Assembly: GCA_035552155.1 (NCBI GenBank)
Contig: DASZLX010000039.1
Coordinates: 1 to 64,000, forward strand
Length of the DNA stretch: 64,000 nt
Origin: DASXHY01 sp035552155
Lineage (GTDB): Bacteria; Verrucomicrobiota; Verrucomicrobiia; Limisphaerales; DASXHY01
Direction: 5' to 3'
The notes under the pieces are model-generated. The model did not search any database. It worked only from the letters and a program-made list of their open reading frames with translations, and was not told the origin of the DNA. Shown piece by piece: positions 1-8,207 of this stretch (position 1 is the stretch's first letter; each line of letters opens with the position of its first letter). The translations under genes were made by a program, and so were the position numbers.

Positions 1-570
1 GAGCGACTGCCGATGTTTTTCGATGGTTTTGGTGCTCACACCGAGTTCATCAGCAATCTGTTTATTTACAAAACCTTCGGCAACCAGTTGCAATACTTCG
101 GCCTCTCGAACTGTTAAAGCCTCGTTGTTTTTTACTCTTAAGGCCAAAGGATTGGTTTCGTTTCGCAGGCGTTCAGCAACTTGAGGACTGAAGTATGCGT
201 TTCCTGTGTGCACTTCCCGCACTGCCTGAATCAGGTCTTTTGCCGCCGTGAGTTTCAGCAAATAACCGGCAACGCCGGCAGCGATGGCCTGTTCAACGTG
301 CTCTTTATCATTGTAGGCGGAGAGAACGACAATCTTGGTTTCTGGATGGTTCGCGGCAATTTGGCGGGCTGCTTCCATGCCGTTAAGCAAAGGCATCGCC
401 AAATCCATCACCACCACATCTGGAGCGAGCTGTTCTGTCATCGCCACCGCTTCCCTTCCCGTAACGGCCTCCCCCACGATCTCAAAATCAGCTTCCATGG
501 TTAACAGAGCACGGATGCCGTGACGAATGATGGTATGATCGTCTGCGAGAAGAATTTTAATGGTTTGCAT
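1..570 (-). CDS. NarL/FixJ-type response regulator (3' part cut by window edge)
   Basis: The reading frame starts at ATG 570 and stays open to base 1, giving 190 codons without a stop, so the C-terminal end lies outside the window. The N-terminus reads MQTIKILLADDHTIIRHGIR, a typical receiver start with the acidic pair ADD. The phospho-acceptor is the Asp in VVVMDLAMP, and a conserved Lys sits in GYLLKLTAA. A LuxR helix-turn-helix follows (LTVREAEVLQLVAEGFVNKQIADELGVSTKTIEKHR in overlapping pieces). It should be a DNA-binding transcription regulator phosphorylated by a histidine kinase. No kinase gene lies next to it in the window; the neighbour is a divergent transporter. The family call is secure; target genes are unknown. 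Confidence 0.93.
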   Translation of the reverse strand, partial: MQTIKILLADDHTIIRHGIRALLTMEADFEIVGEAVTGREAVAMTEQLAPDVVVMDLAMPLLNGMEAARQIAANHPETKIVVLSAYNDKEHVEQAIAAGVAGYLLKLTAAKDLIQAVREVHTGNAYFSPQVAERLRNETNPLALRVKNNEALTVREAEVLQLVAEGFVNKQIADELGVSTKTIEKHRQSL

Positions 571-745
571 GTAGTGGCCAGATTTGAACACTCATTTTCT
601 TAATGTTCCATAGGGTTGATGACCTAGTCACTCCCCAAACAATTCGTGTGAGCGCCTGGCAAAACCAACAGACGCCGAAGCCGGAGTCGGGGCTTCAATG
701 TAATCCGCTTGAACTCCCCCGCGCCATCGCCACACTTCCGGCGCA

Positions 746-1648
746 ATGGTCGCCGCATTTTTAGCAACTGTCCTTTTCTCGCTTTCCGCGATTACCGGAC
801 GGCGGCTTTCCGGTTTCATCAGCGGCACGCGCGCCAATATCGCCCGGCTCTGTTTTGCCACCGTTGTTCTCGGAACCTTGTCGTATCTGTTCGGAACTGG
901 AATTCATGGCGGCGTATTTCCCATTTTATTTCTCAGCGGCTGCGTCGGATTCGGCATCGGCGACCTGGCCATGTTCCAGGCCTATCCTCGAATCGGCGCC
1001 CGGCGAACCATCCTGCTGATCCAATGCCTCGCCGCGCCGTTCGGCGGATTGATCGAATGGCTGTGGCTGCATCAGGCGCCCACACTGGCGCAGGCCATTT
1101 GGGGCTCCATCATCCTCGCCGGCGTCGGCATTGCCTTGATGCCCCAAGCGGAGGCACCGGCCATTCACGGCTTGCGAACGGGAACTTTTTTCGGAGCGCT
1201 CTCCGCGCTGTGCCAGGGCGGCGGCGCAGTCATCAGCCGCAAGGCCTACGAAGTCGCTCACAATGCCGGACATCCTTTTCAACACACACTTGCCGATGGC
1301 ATCAACGCCGCGTGTCAGCGTACCGTGGGAGGAATTACAATCTCCATACTTTTTCTCGTGTGGCTTAAAATCGCGCACAAATCCTCGGGCCCGGAAAAAG
1401 CCGATTGGAAAAATGGCTGGCTCTGGGTGCTCGCCAACGCGCTGGTCGGGCCGACTTTGGGCGTGAGTTGCTATCAATGGGCCTTAACCGCCGAGAAAGC
1501 TTCCGTGGTGCTGCCCATCGTGGCCACGACGCCGCTTGTCGTCATGCCCATGGCACATTATCTGGAGGGCGACCGCATCACCTGGCGGACCGTGCTAGGC
1601 GGAATATTGGCGGTGGCGGGAGTGATTGGGCTCACCTGCTCAAACTGA
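746..1648 (+). CDS. EamA/DMT-superfamily inner-membrane transporter
   Basis: A 300-residue, strongly hydrophobic protein with about ten predicted membrane helices in two halves, the layout of drug/metabolite transporters. Recognisable pieces are the Arg-bearing first helix pair (LATVLFSLSAITGRRLSG), GFGIGDLAMFQAYPRIGARR, and the C-terminal half SVVLPIVATTPLVVMPMAHY...VLGGILAVAGVIGL, which matches the end of an EamA repeat. Such proteins export or import small metabolites; the substrate cannot be read from sequence. The start at 746 gives a helix-first N-terminus of normal length. It is convergent with the secreted-protein gene downstream, and a REP-like palindrome sits 12 nt after its stop. 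Confidence 0.88.
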   Translation: MVAAFLATVLFSLSAITGRRLSGFISGTRANIARLCFATVVLGTLSYLFGTGIHGGVFPILFLSGCVGFGIGDLAMFQAYPRIGARRTILLIQCLAAPFGGLIEWLWLHQAPTLAQAIWGSIILAGVGIALMPQAEAPAIHGLRTGTFFGALSALCQGGGAVISRKAYEVAHNAGHPFQHTLADGINAACQRTVGGITISILFLVWLKIAHKSSGPEKADWKNGWLWVLANALVGPTLGVSCYQWALTAEKASVVLPIVATTPLVVMPMAHYLEGDRITWRTVLGGILAVAGVIGLTCSN

Positions 1649-1659
1649 AATTCCTGGAA

Positions 1660-1687
1660 CCTGGGAGCGCCGGCGTCCCGCCGGCAA
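1660..1687. repeat. REP-like palindrome, copy 1 (CCTGGGAGCG family)
   Basis: The element begins CCTGGGAGCG and contains the self-complementary GCCGGCGTCCCGCCGGC. Further copies lie at 5127-5154 and 37130-37157. Each copy starts within 15 nt of a stop codon. Confidence 0.8.
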
Positions 1688-1692
1688 ATGCT

Positions 1693-2142
1693 CTATTGTT
1701 TCAACCGGAAAAACAAATTCCCCGTCGGGCTGCTGATCGTGATGCTTTTGGTCGTGCCGTCGTCGTTAATGGTGTAGCCGCTCGTGGCCCAATTCGCCTG
1801 CTTCAAATCCCCAATCTGTTGCAGCACAAAGCCTGTGGAGGGCGACGGCCAGGAAACAATCACATTGTTGCCCGAATGCGTAACCGTCAGCGTGGGCGAG
1901 CCGGCGGTTTGCACCACGGAGATGAGGCTCCAAAAGCCGCCCGTGAGGGAATAACTTCCGCCAGTCATCGGCGTGCCCGCGTCGTGCTGGCCGATGGTTC
2001 CGCTGACCGAATATTGCCCGTTGCTGCTCGTGCCTCCGCCGCCGGCGATTTTATACCAACTGATTGAATATTGAGCGCGCGCTGAATTCGCCGCGAGCAC
2101 AAACAACACTCCGGAAAAAACCGACAGCACCAGTGTTTTCAT
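1693..2142 (-). CDS. secreted verrucomicrobial protein of unknown function
   Basis: A 149-residue protein starting at ATG 2142, chosen because AAAGGA lies just upstream and the start opens a clean signal peptide (MKTLVLSVFSGVLFVLAANSARA, cut before QYSISW). The mature N-terminus carries YSISWYKIAGGGGTSSNGQYSVSGTIGQ (seen in overlapping pieces), a motif common in secreted Verrucomicrobiota proteins. The C-terminus, VIVSWPSPSTGFVLQQ... ending FFRLKQ, resembles the short beta-domain that often closes such proteins. It is probably periplasmic or extracellular. No enzymatic motif is visible, and function is unknown. Confidence 0.82.
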   Translation of the reverse strand: MKTLVLSVFSGVLFVLAANSARAQYSISWYKIAGGGGTSSNGQYSVSGTIGQHDAGTPMTGGSYSLTGGFWSLISVVQTAGSPTLTVTHSGNNVIVSWPSPSTGFVLQQIGDLKQANWATSGYTINDDGTTKSITISSPTGNLFFRLKQ

Positions 2143-2277
2143 GGAATGTCCTTTCGTCGATTTCCGCAAGAAGCGCATAAATTCGGGATGCCTAATCGAA
2201 CCAATCTCTGGCAAAATATTCAAGGAAAAAAACCCTCTGAAAAACGCACCGGATACAGTTTCGCCTGTAGTTCCGCT

Positions 2278-3309
2278 TCACGCGGATCGCAAAATTTTCT
2301 CCGCCGCCTGCCGCACGGCGTCCGCCAGTTCTTTCGGCTTCAAAACTTTCGCGTCACCGCCCCAGCCCAGCACCCAGCGCTCAATCTCCACCAGGCTCGA
2401 AAGCTTCAGCCGCAATTCCACTCCGCCGCCCTTCAATTGCCGCAATTGCTGCGACTCATGCCACTTCTTTTCCCGGATTAAATCCGCGGCGCGCGCCTCG
2501 AATTGAATCACCACATCGTAAGCGCCGTGGCCCGAGTGGACACCGAAACTGTCCCGCAGCCGTTTCTCGAGCGAAAATTTTTCCGGGCGCGCAAACGTTT
2601 CCCCCGTCGGCTTCACGGATTGAATTCGCGCCGGGGCGAACGTGCGAATGTCCTTGCGCCCATGGTCGTAAGCGAACAGGTACCATTCGCCGTTGATGTT
2701 CGCCAGGTGATACGGATCGATGATTCGCTCCTCGGTCTCGCGGCGGCCCGGTTTGCGATAGCTCATTTCGATCTGGCGGCGATGCGCCGTGGCTTTCGCG
2801 AGCGCGTCGAAAATATCGAGATTCAAAATCTGCTCGGCGCGGGTGCGAAAGGAAATCGTCTGCTCGATGTCCGCCAGGTTCAGTGAAATCGTGTCGGGCA
2901 GCGATTGCTCCATTTTTTTAATCGCGCTCAGCAGCGGCTTCTCGAAGCTCGTGCCGCGATATTGCTGCAGTGCTTTTTCCGCGACCAGCAATGCGAAAAT
3001 TTCGCCCTCGGTGATTTGCACCGTGGGAAACGCATTCACCTCCTCGGTATAACGATAGCCGAACCGCGAGCCGTCATATTCAATCGGCAGATCCAGCCGG
3101 TCGCGCATGAATTCGATGTCGCGATGAATGGATTTCGTGCTGACTTCCATTTCGCGCGCCAGCGTGGAAGCGTTGGGAAATTTTCCCGATTGAATCGCCT
3201 GGTGAATCCGCAGCATCCGCTCCAGCGGCGGCCGCGAATAGGGCAGCCCCTCAGCCGCCTCGCGAGGCGCTTTCGACGGAGCCGACGTGTAAGATTGAGT
3301 CGTCAACAA
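2278..3309 (-). CDS. WYL-domain transcriptional regulator
   Basis: About 343 residues with an N-terminal DeoR/HTH_11-like helix-turn-helix at roughly residues 30-85 (TLAREMEVSTKSIHRDIEFM) and a WYL domain centred on GEWYLFAYD at 207-215 (here WYL is exactly present). A C-terminal WCX-like segment ends the protein. WYL proteins sense ligands, often nucleic acid or nucleotides, and act as regulators, including in defence loci; no defence genes are adjacent here. The only upstream in-frame starts are two TTG codons (3309, 3306), both inside the lipoprotein gene upstream. ATG 3216 would remove part of the HTH. The 59-nt overlap suggests co-transcription with the upstream gene or a start still misplaced. 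Confidence 0.88.
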   Translation of the reverse strand: MLTTQSYTSAPSKAPREAAEGLPYSRPPLERMLRIHQAIQSGKFPNASTLAREMEVSTKSIHRDIEFMRDRLDLPIEYDGSRFGYRYTEEVNAFPTVQITEGEIFALLVAEKALQQYRGTSFEKPLLSAIKKMEQSLPDTISLNLADIEQTISFRTRAEQILNLDIFDALAKATAHRRQIEMSYRKPGRRETEERIIDPYHLANINGEWYLFAYDHGRKDIRTFAPARIQSVKPTGETFARPEKFSLEKRLRDSFGVHSGHGAYDVVIQFEARAADLIREKKWHESQQLRQLKGGGVELRLKLSSLVEIERWVLGWGGDAKVLKPKELADAVRQAAEKILRSA

Positions 3310-3736
3310 TTACCGAGCCGTTCAGCTTTTTTCCCAATTGCGCGCGCAGAACCACCACGCGCTGGAACCCGCAATCGCCGAGAATCTTTTTCCAATCCGC
3401 AACCAGTTGGGTGAGCATTTCGCCATTGTAAGTCCAGCCCACCACCACCACGGCCATTCCGCGCTGCACGTGCAATTGGTCGAATATCCCGTTCAGATTC
3501 TCCCGGCGCACCTGTTGAAGATAACCATCTTCCAGGTACTGCGGACGAACGAGGAAAGTATAGTCCCAACTCGAGAACTGCAACACCGCATTCACCGAGC
3601 CGTCGTCCACGAAATGCGGCGCCGAATCATCGGTATACATGCTGACTTTCATTCCGGTGGTAGTGGAGCAACTGGAACCTGAGAGGACCAACGCTAAGGC
3701 CAAAACCGCTTTTCCCGCCAAATACAACTTCTTCAT
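3251..3736 (-). CDS. small exported protein, possible lipoprotein
   Basis: A 161-residue protein with a basic n-region and hydrophobic core (MKKLYLAGKAVLALALVL) followed by SGSSCSTTTG. The Cys could be lipidated, but the lipobox is non-canonical (G-S-S-C). The mature part has no motif I recognise. It contains hydrophobic beta-like stretches (GMAVVVVGWTYNG, RVVVLRAQLGKKLNGSVIVDD), which might form a small alpha/beta fold. Its 3' end overlaps the start of the WYL regulator by 59 nt in a different frame. Function unknown; membrane-associated location is inferred. Confidence 0.7.
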   Translation of the reverse strand: MKKLYLAGKAVLALALVLSGSSCSTTTGMKVSMYTDDSAPHFVDDGSVNAVLQFSSWDYTFLVRPQYLEDGYLQQVRRENLNGIFDQLHVQRGMAVVVVGWTYNGEMLTQLVADWKKILGDCGFQRVVVLRAQLGKKLNGSVIVDDSILHVGSVESASRGG

Positions 3737-4141
3737 ACAACTTCTGCCATCGGCAACACCGTGTCGCCGTTCCCGTCAGAAATAGCGATTGCCATGCCGT
3801 CCCGTGGATTTCGCGCGAAAATCCTTTTTTCCGGGGGCGGCTGCAGTAATTTTTCACGAATCACGGGGCGGGAATCCATTTTCACGTCCTTTTTCTGTCC
3901 CATTGTTGGAGTCCAAGGCGTGATGGCTGGAGCGTTGACACAAAAGCTCTAAACCTTTTTTGCTGTCACTCGCTGTCGCGGTCCTCATCCTCGACGCTCG
4001 CATCGTCATTATAAAATTCATTCCCACGACTCATTCAACGTCCGCTGCGCCAATCATTAAGAAAAATACTTGCGCCCACCCCACTTCCGACTCACATTCA
4101 ACGGGCTATTACCAAACGTTTACCAACAACCCTGACTTTTT
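3737..4141. other. 405-nt intergenic region upstream of cysK
   Basis: Divergent promoter space between the exported-protein gene (minus) and cysK (plus). TTGACA occurs near 3935 but no convincing -10 follows at 16-18 nt. I see no SAM or T-box riboswitch consensus. Short ORFs here are not supported by composition. Confidence 0.5.
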
Positions 4142-5125
4142 ATGGGACGCATCTATAACAACATCGTTGAAACCGTTGGACACACTCCTCTCGTCAAACT
4201 CAACAAAGTCACCGCCGGCCTGCAGGCGACCATCTTGTTGAAGTGCGAATTTTTTAACCCTCTGGGCAGCGTCAAAGACCGCATCGGCATGGCCATGATC
4301 GAAGACGCCGAGAAACGCGGCGTGCTCAAGAAGGAAACCATCATCATCGAGCCCACCAGCGGCAACACCGGCATCGCCCTGGCCTTCGTCGCCGCGGCCA
4401 AAGGTTACAAGCTCGTGCTCACGATGCCCGAAACCATGTCGCTCGAACGCCGCACCCTGCTCGCCATGCTCGGCGCCAAACTCGTGTTGACCCCCGGCAC
4501 GGAAGGAATGAAAGGCGCCATCGCCAAAGCCGAACAACTCGCCCGCGAAACCCCCAACTCCTGGATTCCGCAGCAATTTGAAAACCCGGCCAACGTGGAA
4601 ATCCACAAGAAAACCACCGCCGAGGAAATCTGGGAAGATACTGATGGCAAAGTGGACATCATCGTCGCCGGCGTCGGTACCGGCGGCACCATCACCGGCT
4701 GCGTCGAAGTCATCAAACCGCGCAAGCCGTCCTTTCAGGCGATTGCCGTCGACCCCAAAGATTCTCCCGTCATCGCGCAAACGCTCGCCGGCCAACCCCT
4801 TAAACCCGGCCCCCACAAAATCCAGGGCCTGGGCGCGGGATTCATCCCCAAAAACCTTCATCTGAAAGATTCGGCTGGCAAGCTGCAGATTGCTGAATCC
4901 CTTGAAGTGTCCAACGATGATGCGTTCACCATGGCGCGCCGATTGGCGAAAGAAGAGGGAATTTTGTGCGGCATTTCATCCGGCGCAAATGTCGTCGCCG
5001 CCATTGAAATCGCCAAACGCCCGGAGAACAAAGGCAAGCTCATCGTGACCGTTGCCCCCTCCACTGGCGAACGCTACCTCAGCACGCCGCTGGCCGCCGA
5101 AGCCCGCTCCGAAGTGGGAGGCTGA
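4142..5125 (+). CDS. cysK: cysteine synthase A (O-acetylserine sulfhydrylase)
   Basis: A 327-residue fold-type-II PLP enzyme that makes cysteine from O-acetylserine and sulfide in the cytoplasm. The PLP lysine is K45 in NPLGSVKDRIG. The substrate loop TSGNTG is at 72-77 and the phosphate-binding GTGGT at 179-183. The late motif GILCGISSGAN holds the Ser that contacts the PLP ring nitrogen. The N-terminus MGRIYNNIVETVGHTPLVKL is exactly where CysK proteins begin, supporting ATG 4142. Length is normal for CysK. It is monocistronic here, with a REP-like palindrome immediately after its stop. Confidence 0.97.
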   Translation: MGRIYNNIVETVGHTPLVKLNKVTAGLQATILLKCEFFNPLGSVKDRIGMAMIEDAEKRGVLKKETIIIEPTSGNTGIALAFVAAAKGYKLVLTMPETMSLERRTLLAMLGAKLVLTPGTEGMKGAIAKAEQLARETPNSWIPQQFENPANVEIHKKTTAEEIWEDTDGKVDIIVAGVGTGGTITGCVEVIKPRKPSFQAIAVDPKDSPVIAQTLAGQPLKPGPHKIQGLGAGFIPKNLHLKDSAGKLQIAESLEVSNDDAFTMARRLAKEEGILCGISSGANVVAAIEIAKRPENKGKLIVTVAPSTGERYLSTPLAAEARSEVGG

Positions 5126-5126
5126 T

Positions 5127-5154
5127 CCTGGGAGCGCCGGCGTCCCGCCGGCAA
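5127..5154. repeat. REP-like palindrome, copy 2 (CCTGGGAGCG family)
   Basis: Identical in its 28-nt core to the copy at 1660-1687. It starts 2 nt after the cysK stop codon. Confidence 0.8.
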
Positions 5155-5210
5155 GTCGCGGCGGCATCCTTTTGGGCGCCGCTGAATCAACGATTGATAT
5201 TTTCATATAA

Positions 5211-5507
5211 TTGAAAAGATCAGCCCGTATTTTTACGGTGAGCGCTTGCTGTGGACTCTTTGTCGGGCTGGTAGCGCTCCTCGGATGCGGTTTCGTGGCC
5301 CTGGTAATCGCAATGGCCTCCGGCATCATAACCGGGGGGCCTTGTGGATTGAGCGATGGTCCGAATAAGAATTCTGCGGTGGATCTCCTGCTCCGGGCAA
5401 TGGTCATTGTCTGTCCGTTGACCTTGTCGCTATTGACCTATTTCCTGCTAAGGAGACGCTTTGTCAAAAGCGTTCAAGACGCTGAAAATGCGAATGGCGG
5501 TCGGTGA
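5211..5507 (+). CDS. small two-helix membrane protein, unknown
   Basis: A 98-residue ORF beginning with TTG (MKRSARIFTVSACC...). Two hydrophobic segments at about residues 9-40 and 61-84 (MVIVCPLTLSLLTYFLLRRR) are followed by a positively charged tail, so the C-terminus is probably cytoplasmic. No family recognised. The alternative start codon and isolated position leave some doubt that it is translated, but the paired helices with flanking Arg/Lys argue for a real protein. Confidence 0.5.
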   Translation: MKRSARIFTVSACCGLFVGLVALLGCGFVALVIAMASGIITGGPCGLSDGPNKNSAVDLLLRAMVIVCPLTLSLLTYFLLRRRFVKSVQDAENANGGR

Positions 5508-5805
5508 AAAGTTGAATCCTTGTTGCGCTTCCGCCAGCCAATGATGGACAGTTCCGCGATTTCATTCGCATACCTTTTCGCGTACCCTGACTTTCAGGCA
5601 GCATTCAATTTCCTCATATTCGCCAGTGTTTAATTAAAAAAAAACTTGTTGCGCTTTGCCGGTTTTGTTGTATCTAACAGGTGTCGAAGGTCTGATAGCC
5701 ATGCGGGCGAGGTAAGTTCCTCAAAAGGCTCGCGTAGCATCTTCCCCAAAATTCAAAGTTCAAAGTTTCGGGTATTCTCGAAATCTTCGACGACCGAAAA
5801 GTTGT

Positions 5806-6945
5806 ATGACCAAAGAAAACACTGAAAAAAACGGACAGGATTCCGGTTCCGGCTACCTTGAAATTTCGGAAAAAGGCTTCGGCTTCCTCCGCACGTCCCA
5901 AAACCATTTTCACCCCAAACCGACCGATATCTTCGTCACCCCGGACACGATTAAGCGCAATTTCCTGCGCGAAGGCAGTCTGGTCGTCGGCCCCACTCAG
6001 CCGCCCCATCGCGGCACCAGCCCGCAACTCAAGGCCGTCGATGAAGTCAACGGCATGCGGTTCGAGGATTACACCAAAGCCGTCCGCTTCGAGAATCTCA
6101 CCAGCATCGATCCCATTGAAAAATTCCGGCTCGAAACCGCGCCTGACCTCATCGAAACCCGCGTCATCGACATGGTCACGCCCGTTGGCAAAGGCACCCG
6201 CGGCTTGATCGTGGCCCCGCCGCGCACCGGCAAAACCACCATTCTCAAGCAAATCGCCAACGCCATCACGGCCAATCATCCGGAAGTGCACGTCATGGTG
6301 TTGCTCATTGACGAGCGCCCCGAGGAAGTCACCGACTTCCAACGCTCCGTCAAAGCCGAAGTCGTCGCCTCCTCAAACGATCAGGACCTCGAAACACACG
6401 TGCGCCTTTCGCGCTTCATGATTGAGCGCTGCCGCCGCATGGTGGAATCCGGCAAGGATGTCTTCGTCCTGCTCGATTCGCTCACCCGTGTCGCCCGCGC
6501 CTACAACAGCGTTCATGGCGGCAGCGGCCGCACCATGACCGGCGGTGTGGACGCCCGCGCGCTGGAAATCCCGCGAAAAATGTTTGCCTCCGCCCGAAAG
6601 ATCGAAGACGGCGGCTCGCTGACCATCCTGGCCACCGCCCTGGTGGACACCGGTTCGCGGATGGACGAACTCATCTTTCAGGAATTCAAAGGCACCGGCA
6701 ACATGGAGTTGATCCTCGACCGAAAACTCTCCGACCGCCGCCTGTTCCCCGCCATTGACATCCCCAAGAGCGGCACGCGCAAAGAGGAAAAACTGTTCCC
6801 GCCGAAACAAATCGAAGCCATTCGCAAACTGCGCCGGACCATGGTGGACCTGAATCCCATCGAAGCCATGGAAACGCTGACCGCCGCGCTCAAGAAACAC
6901 AAGACCAACGACGAATTGCTCGCGAAACTGGAAAAAGGTTCCTAA
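5806..6945 (+). CDS. rho: transcription termination factor Rho (short form)
   Basis: A 379-residue Rho. An OB-fold RNA-binding domain with the RNP-like KGFGFL motif (23-28) and DIFVTPDTIKRNFLREG is followed by the RecA-type ATPase. Walker A is APPRTGKTT (137-145). Rho-typical LIDERPEEVTDFQRSVKAEV, the Walker B region VFVLLDSLTRVARAYN, the Q/R loops and the C-terminal LSDRRLFPAIDI...SGTRKEEKLF are all present. It lacks the N-terminal extension seen in many high-GC and Bacteroidota Rho proteins. The hexamer binds C-rich nascent RNA and terminates transcription. An intrinsic terminator follows it at once. Confidence 0.98.
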   Translation: MTKENTEKNGQDSGSGYLEISEKGFGFLRTSQNHFHPKPTDIFVTPDTIKRNFLREGSLVVGPTQPPHRGTSPQLKAVDEVNGMRFEDYTKAVRFENLTSIDPIEKFRLETAPDLIETRVIDMVTPVGKGTRGLIVAPPRTGKTTILKQIANAITANHPEVHVMVLLIDERPEEVTDFQRSVKAEVVASSNDQDLETHVRLSRFMIERCRRMVESGKDVFVLLDSLTRVARAYNSVHGGSGRTMTGGVDARALEIPRKMFASARKIEDGGSLTILATALVDTGSRMDELIFQEFKGTGNMELILDRKLSDRRLFPAIDIPKSGTRKEEKLFPPKQIEAIRKLRRTMVDLNPIEAMETLTAALKKHKTNDELLAKLEKGS

Positions 6946-6973
6946 GGCATCCAAGGCCATCCAAATAATTCCC

Positions 6974-7006
6974 AAGCCGCCGGCAATTCCACCGGCGGCT
7001 TTTTTG
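6974..7006 (+). terminator. intrinsic terminator after rho
   Basis: Stem AAGCCGCCGG / CCGGCGGCTT with a short loop, followed by six T. It lies 29 nt beyond the rho stop. Confidence 0.88.
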
Positions 7007-7150
7007 CGCTCGCAATGGATGAGCAGATTCCCGAATGAAATTTTTCCGCTGCACCTTTTTTGAATTTCCTTTAGATTTGCCGGCGTGAATCGAGCCTGAG
7101 TTCCGCCGAGGTCACGTCATCTCGACCTTCGCTGCACTCCGGACCTTTAA

Positions 7151-7990
7151 ATGAAACTGCACGAACAACGTTTCCAAAGGAATATAGGGCGGGCCCTGGC
7201 CCCGGTTTTATCGCGGTTACTCCTGGCCTTCGGACTCACCGGATTCGTTCGCAAGCTCATCGCGTTTTTGAACTACACTCTCGGCAGAGGCGCCGGACTG
7301 GGCTGGCAAATTGATTCCGAAGTTGCCATCGCCATTGATTGCATTAAAAACGACAACCCAGTGGTATTCGACGTCGGCGCCAACGTGGGGGAATGGTCGC
7401 ATCAATACCGCGCCCGAACCGCCAAAGGGCGGCTCTTCATGTTTGAACCCCAACGTTTCTGCCAGGAAACTATTCAGCAAAAGCACATTCCCGGCGCGGA
7501 ATTAATCAAAGCCGCCGTCGGACGAGAACGAGGAACACTGACACTGTATTCCAGCTCTCCGATAGATGGCAGCGCTTCGCTGCATAAACGTGAAGACAGT
7601 TACTTTGAGGACCGCACCTATGCTGAACAAAAGGTCGAGGTCGTTTCTCTGGATCAATTTATTTCCGAACGCGGGATTGCCTTTATCGATTTCATAAAAT
7701 TCGACATCGAAGGCCACGAATTGGAAGCGTTGACCGGCCTGAAAGAGAGTATCGCCAATCGCAAGATAAATGCCTTCGCCTTCGAATTTGGCTCTGCAAA
7801 CCTCAATTCACGGACCTGTTTCCGGGATTTCTGGAATCTTCTCAGTCCCAACTACTCCATTTTCATCGTGACGCCCTCCGGCAAGCTCGATCCCATTCCC
7901 GCCTACTACGAGGATCTGGAATATTATCGCGGCGCCACCAATTTCGTCGCCCGGCTCAAACCAAATGCCGTGCAAAGCGCCGCGCATTAA
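7151..7990 (+). CDS. FkbM-family SAM-dependent methyltransferase
   Basis: A 279-residue protein with the FkbM fold: SAM-binding motif I VVFDVGANVGEW (71-82), an acidic strand end LFMFEP, and the FkbM signature FIDFIKFDIEGHELEAL near 179-194. These enzymes O-methylate sugars, lipids or natural products; the substrate here is unknown. A hydrophobic, Arg-rich N-terminal segment (about 15-45) may attach it to the membrane, as in several surface-polysaccharide methyltransferases. It stands alone after the rho terminator and before the long gene-free stretch. Confidence 0.88.
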   Translation: MKLHEQRFQRNIGRALAPVLSRLLLAFGLTGFVRKLIAFLNYTLGRGAGLGWQIDSEVAIAIDCIKNDNPVVFDVGANVGEWSHQYRARTAKGRLFMFEPQRFCQETIQQKHIPGAELIKAAVGRERGTLTLYSSSPIDGSASLHKREDSYFEDRTYAEQKVEVVSLDQFISERGIAFIDFIKFDIEGHELEALTGLKESIANRKINAFAFEFGSANLNSRTCFRDFWNLLSPNYSIFIVTPSGKLDPIPAYYEDLEYYRGATNFVARLKPNAVQSAAH

Positions 7991-8164
7991 AACAGTACCG
8001 ACTCAGATCTTTGTAGGCAAAAACTCATTGCAAATTACTCATTGAAAATTGGCCCTCGCAAATTAGCCGCGGCGCCCAGCGAAGAATTTTCAATCTGAAA
8101 TCTTAAATCGATAATTGGAAATGAATGGCCCCGTTTCCTCCGCTCTCTCCTGTTCAATCCGGGC

Positions 8165-8207
8165 AAAAACGAAAAGTCCCCGCCCGACCTTTCGGTCAGG
8201 CAGGGAC
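8165..8207 (-). terminator. intrinsic terminator of the candidate large ncRNA
   Basis: In minus-strand sense, a 14-bp stem GTCCCTGCCTGACC / GGTCGGGCGGGGAC (G-U pairs included) closed by a GAAA tetraloop, then TTTTCGTTTTT. It lies 175 nt downstream of the FkbM gene on the opposite strand and has no protein-coding gene to serve. Confidence 0.75.

Noticed and set aside
4109..4861. Long antisense ORF opposite cysK and similar long antisense frames opposite rho, ilvD and the acyl-CoA ligase
   Set aside because: These are codon-bias shadows in GC-rich genes, with compositionally biased peptides and no domain pattern.
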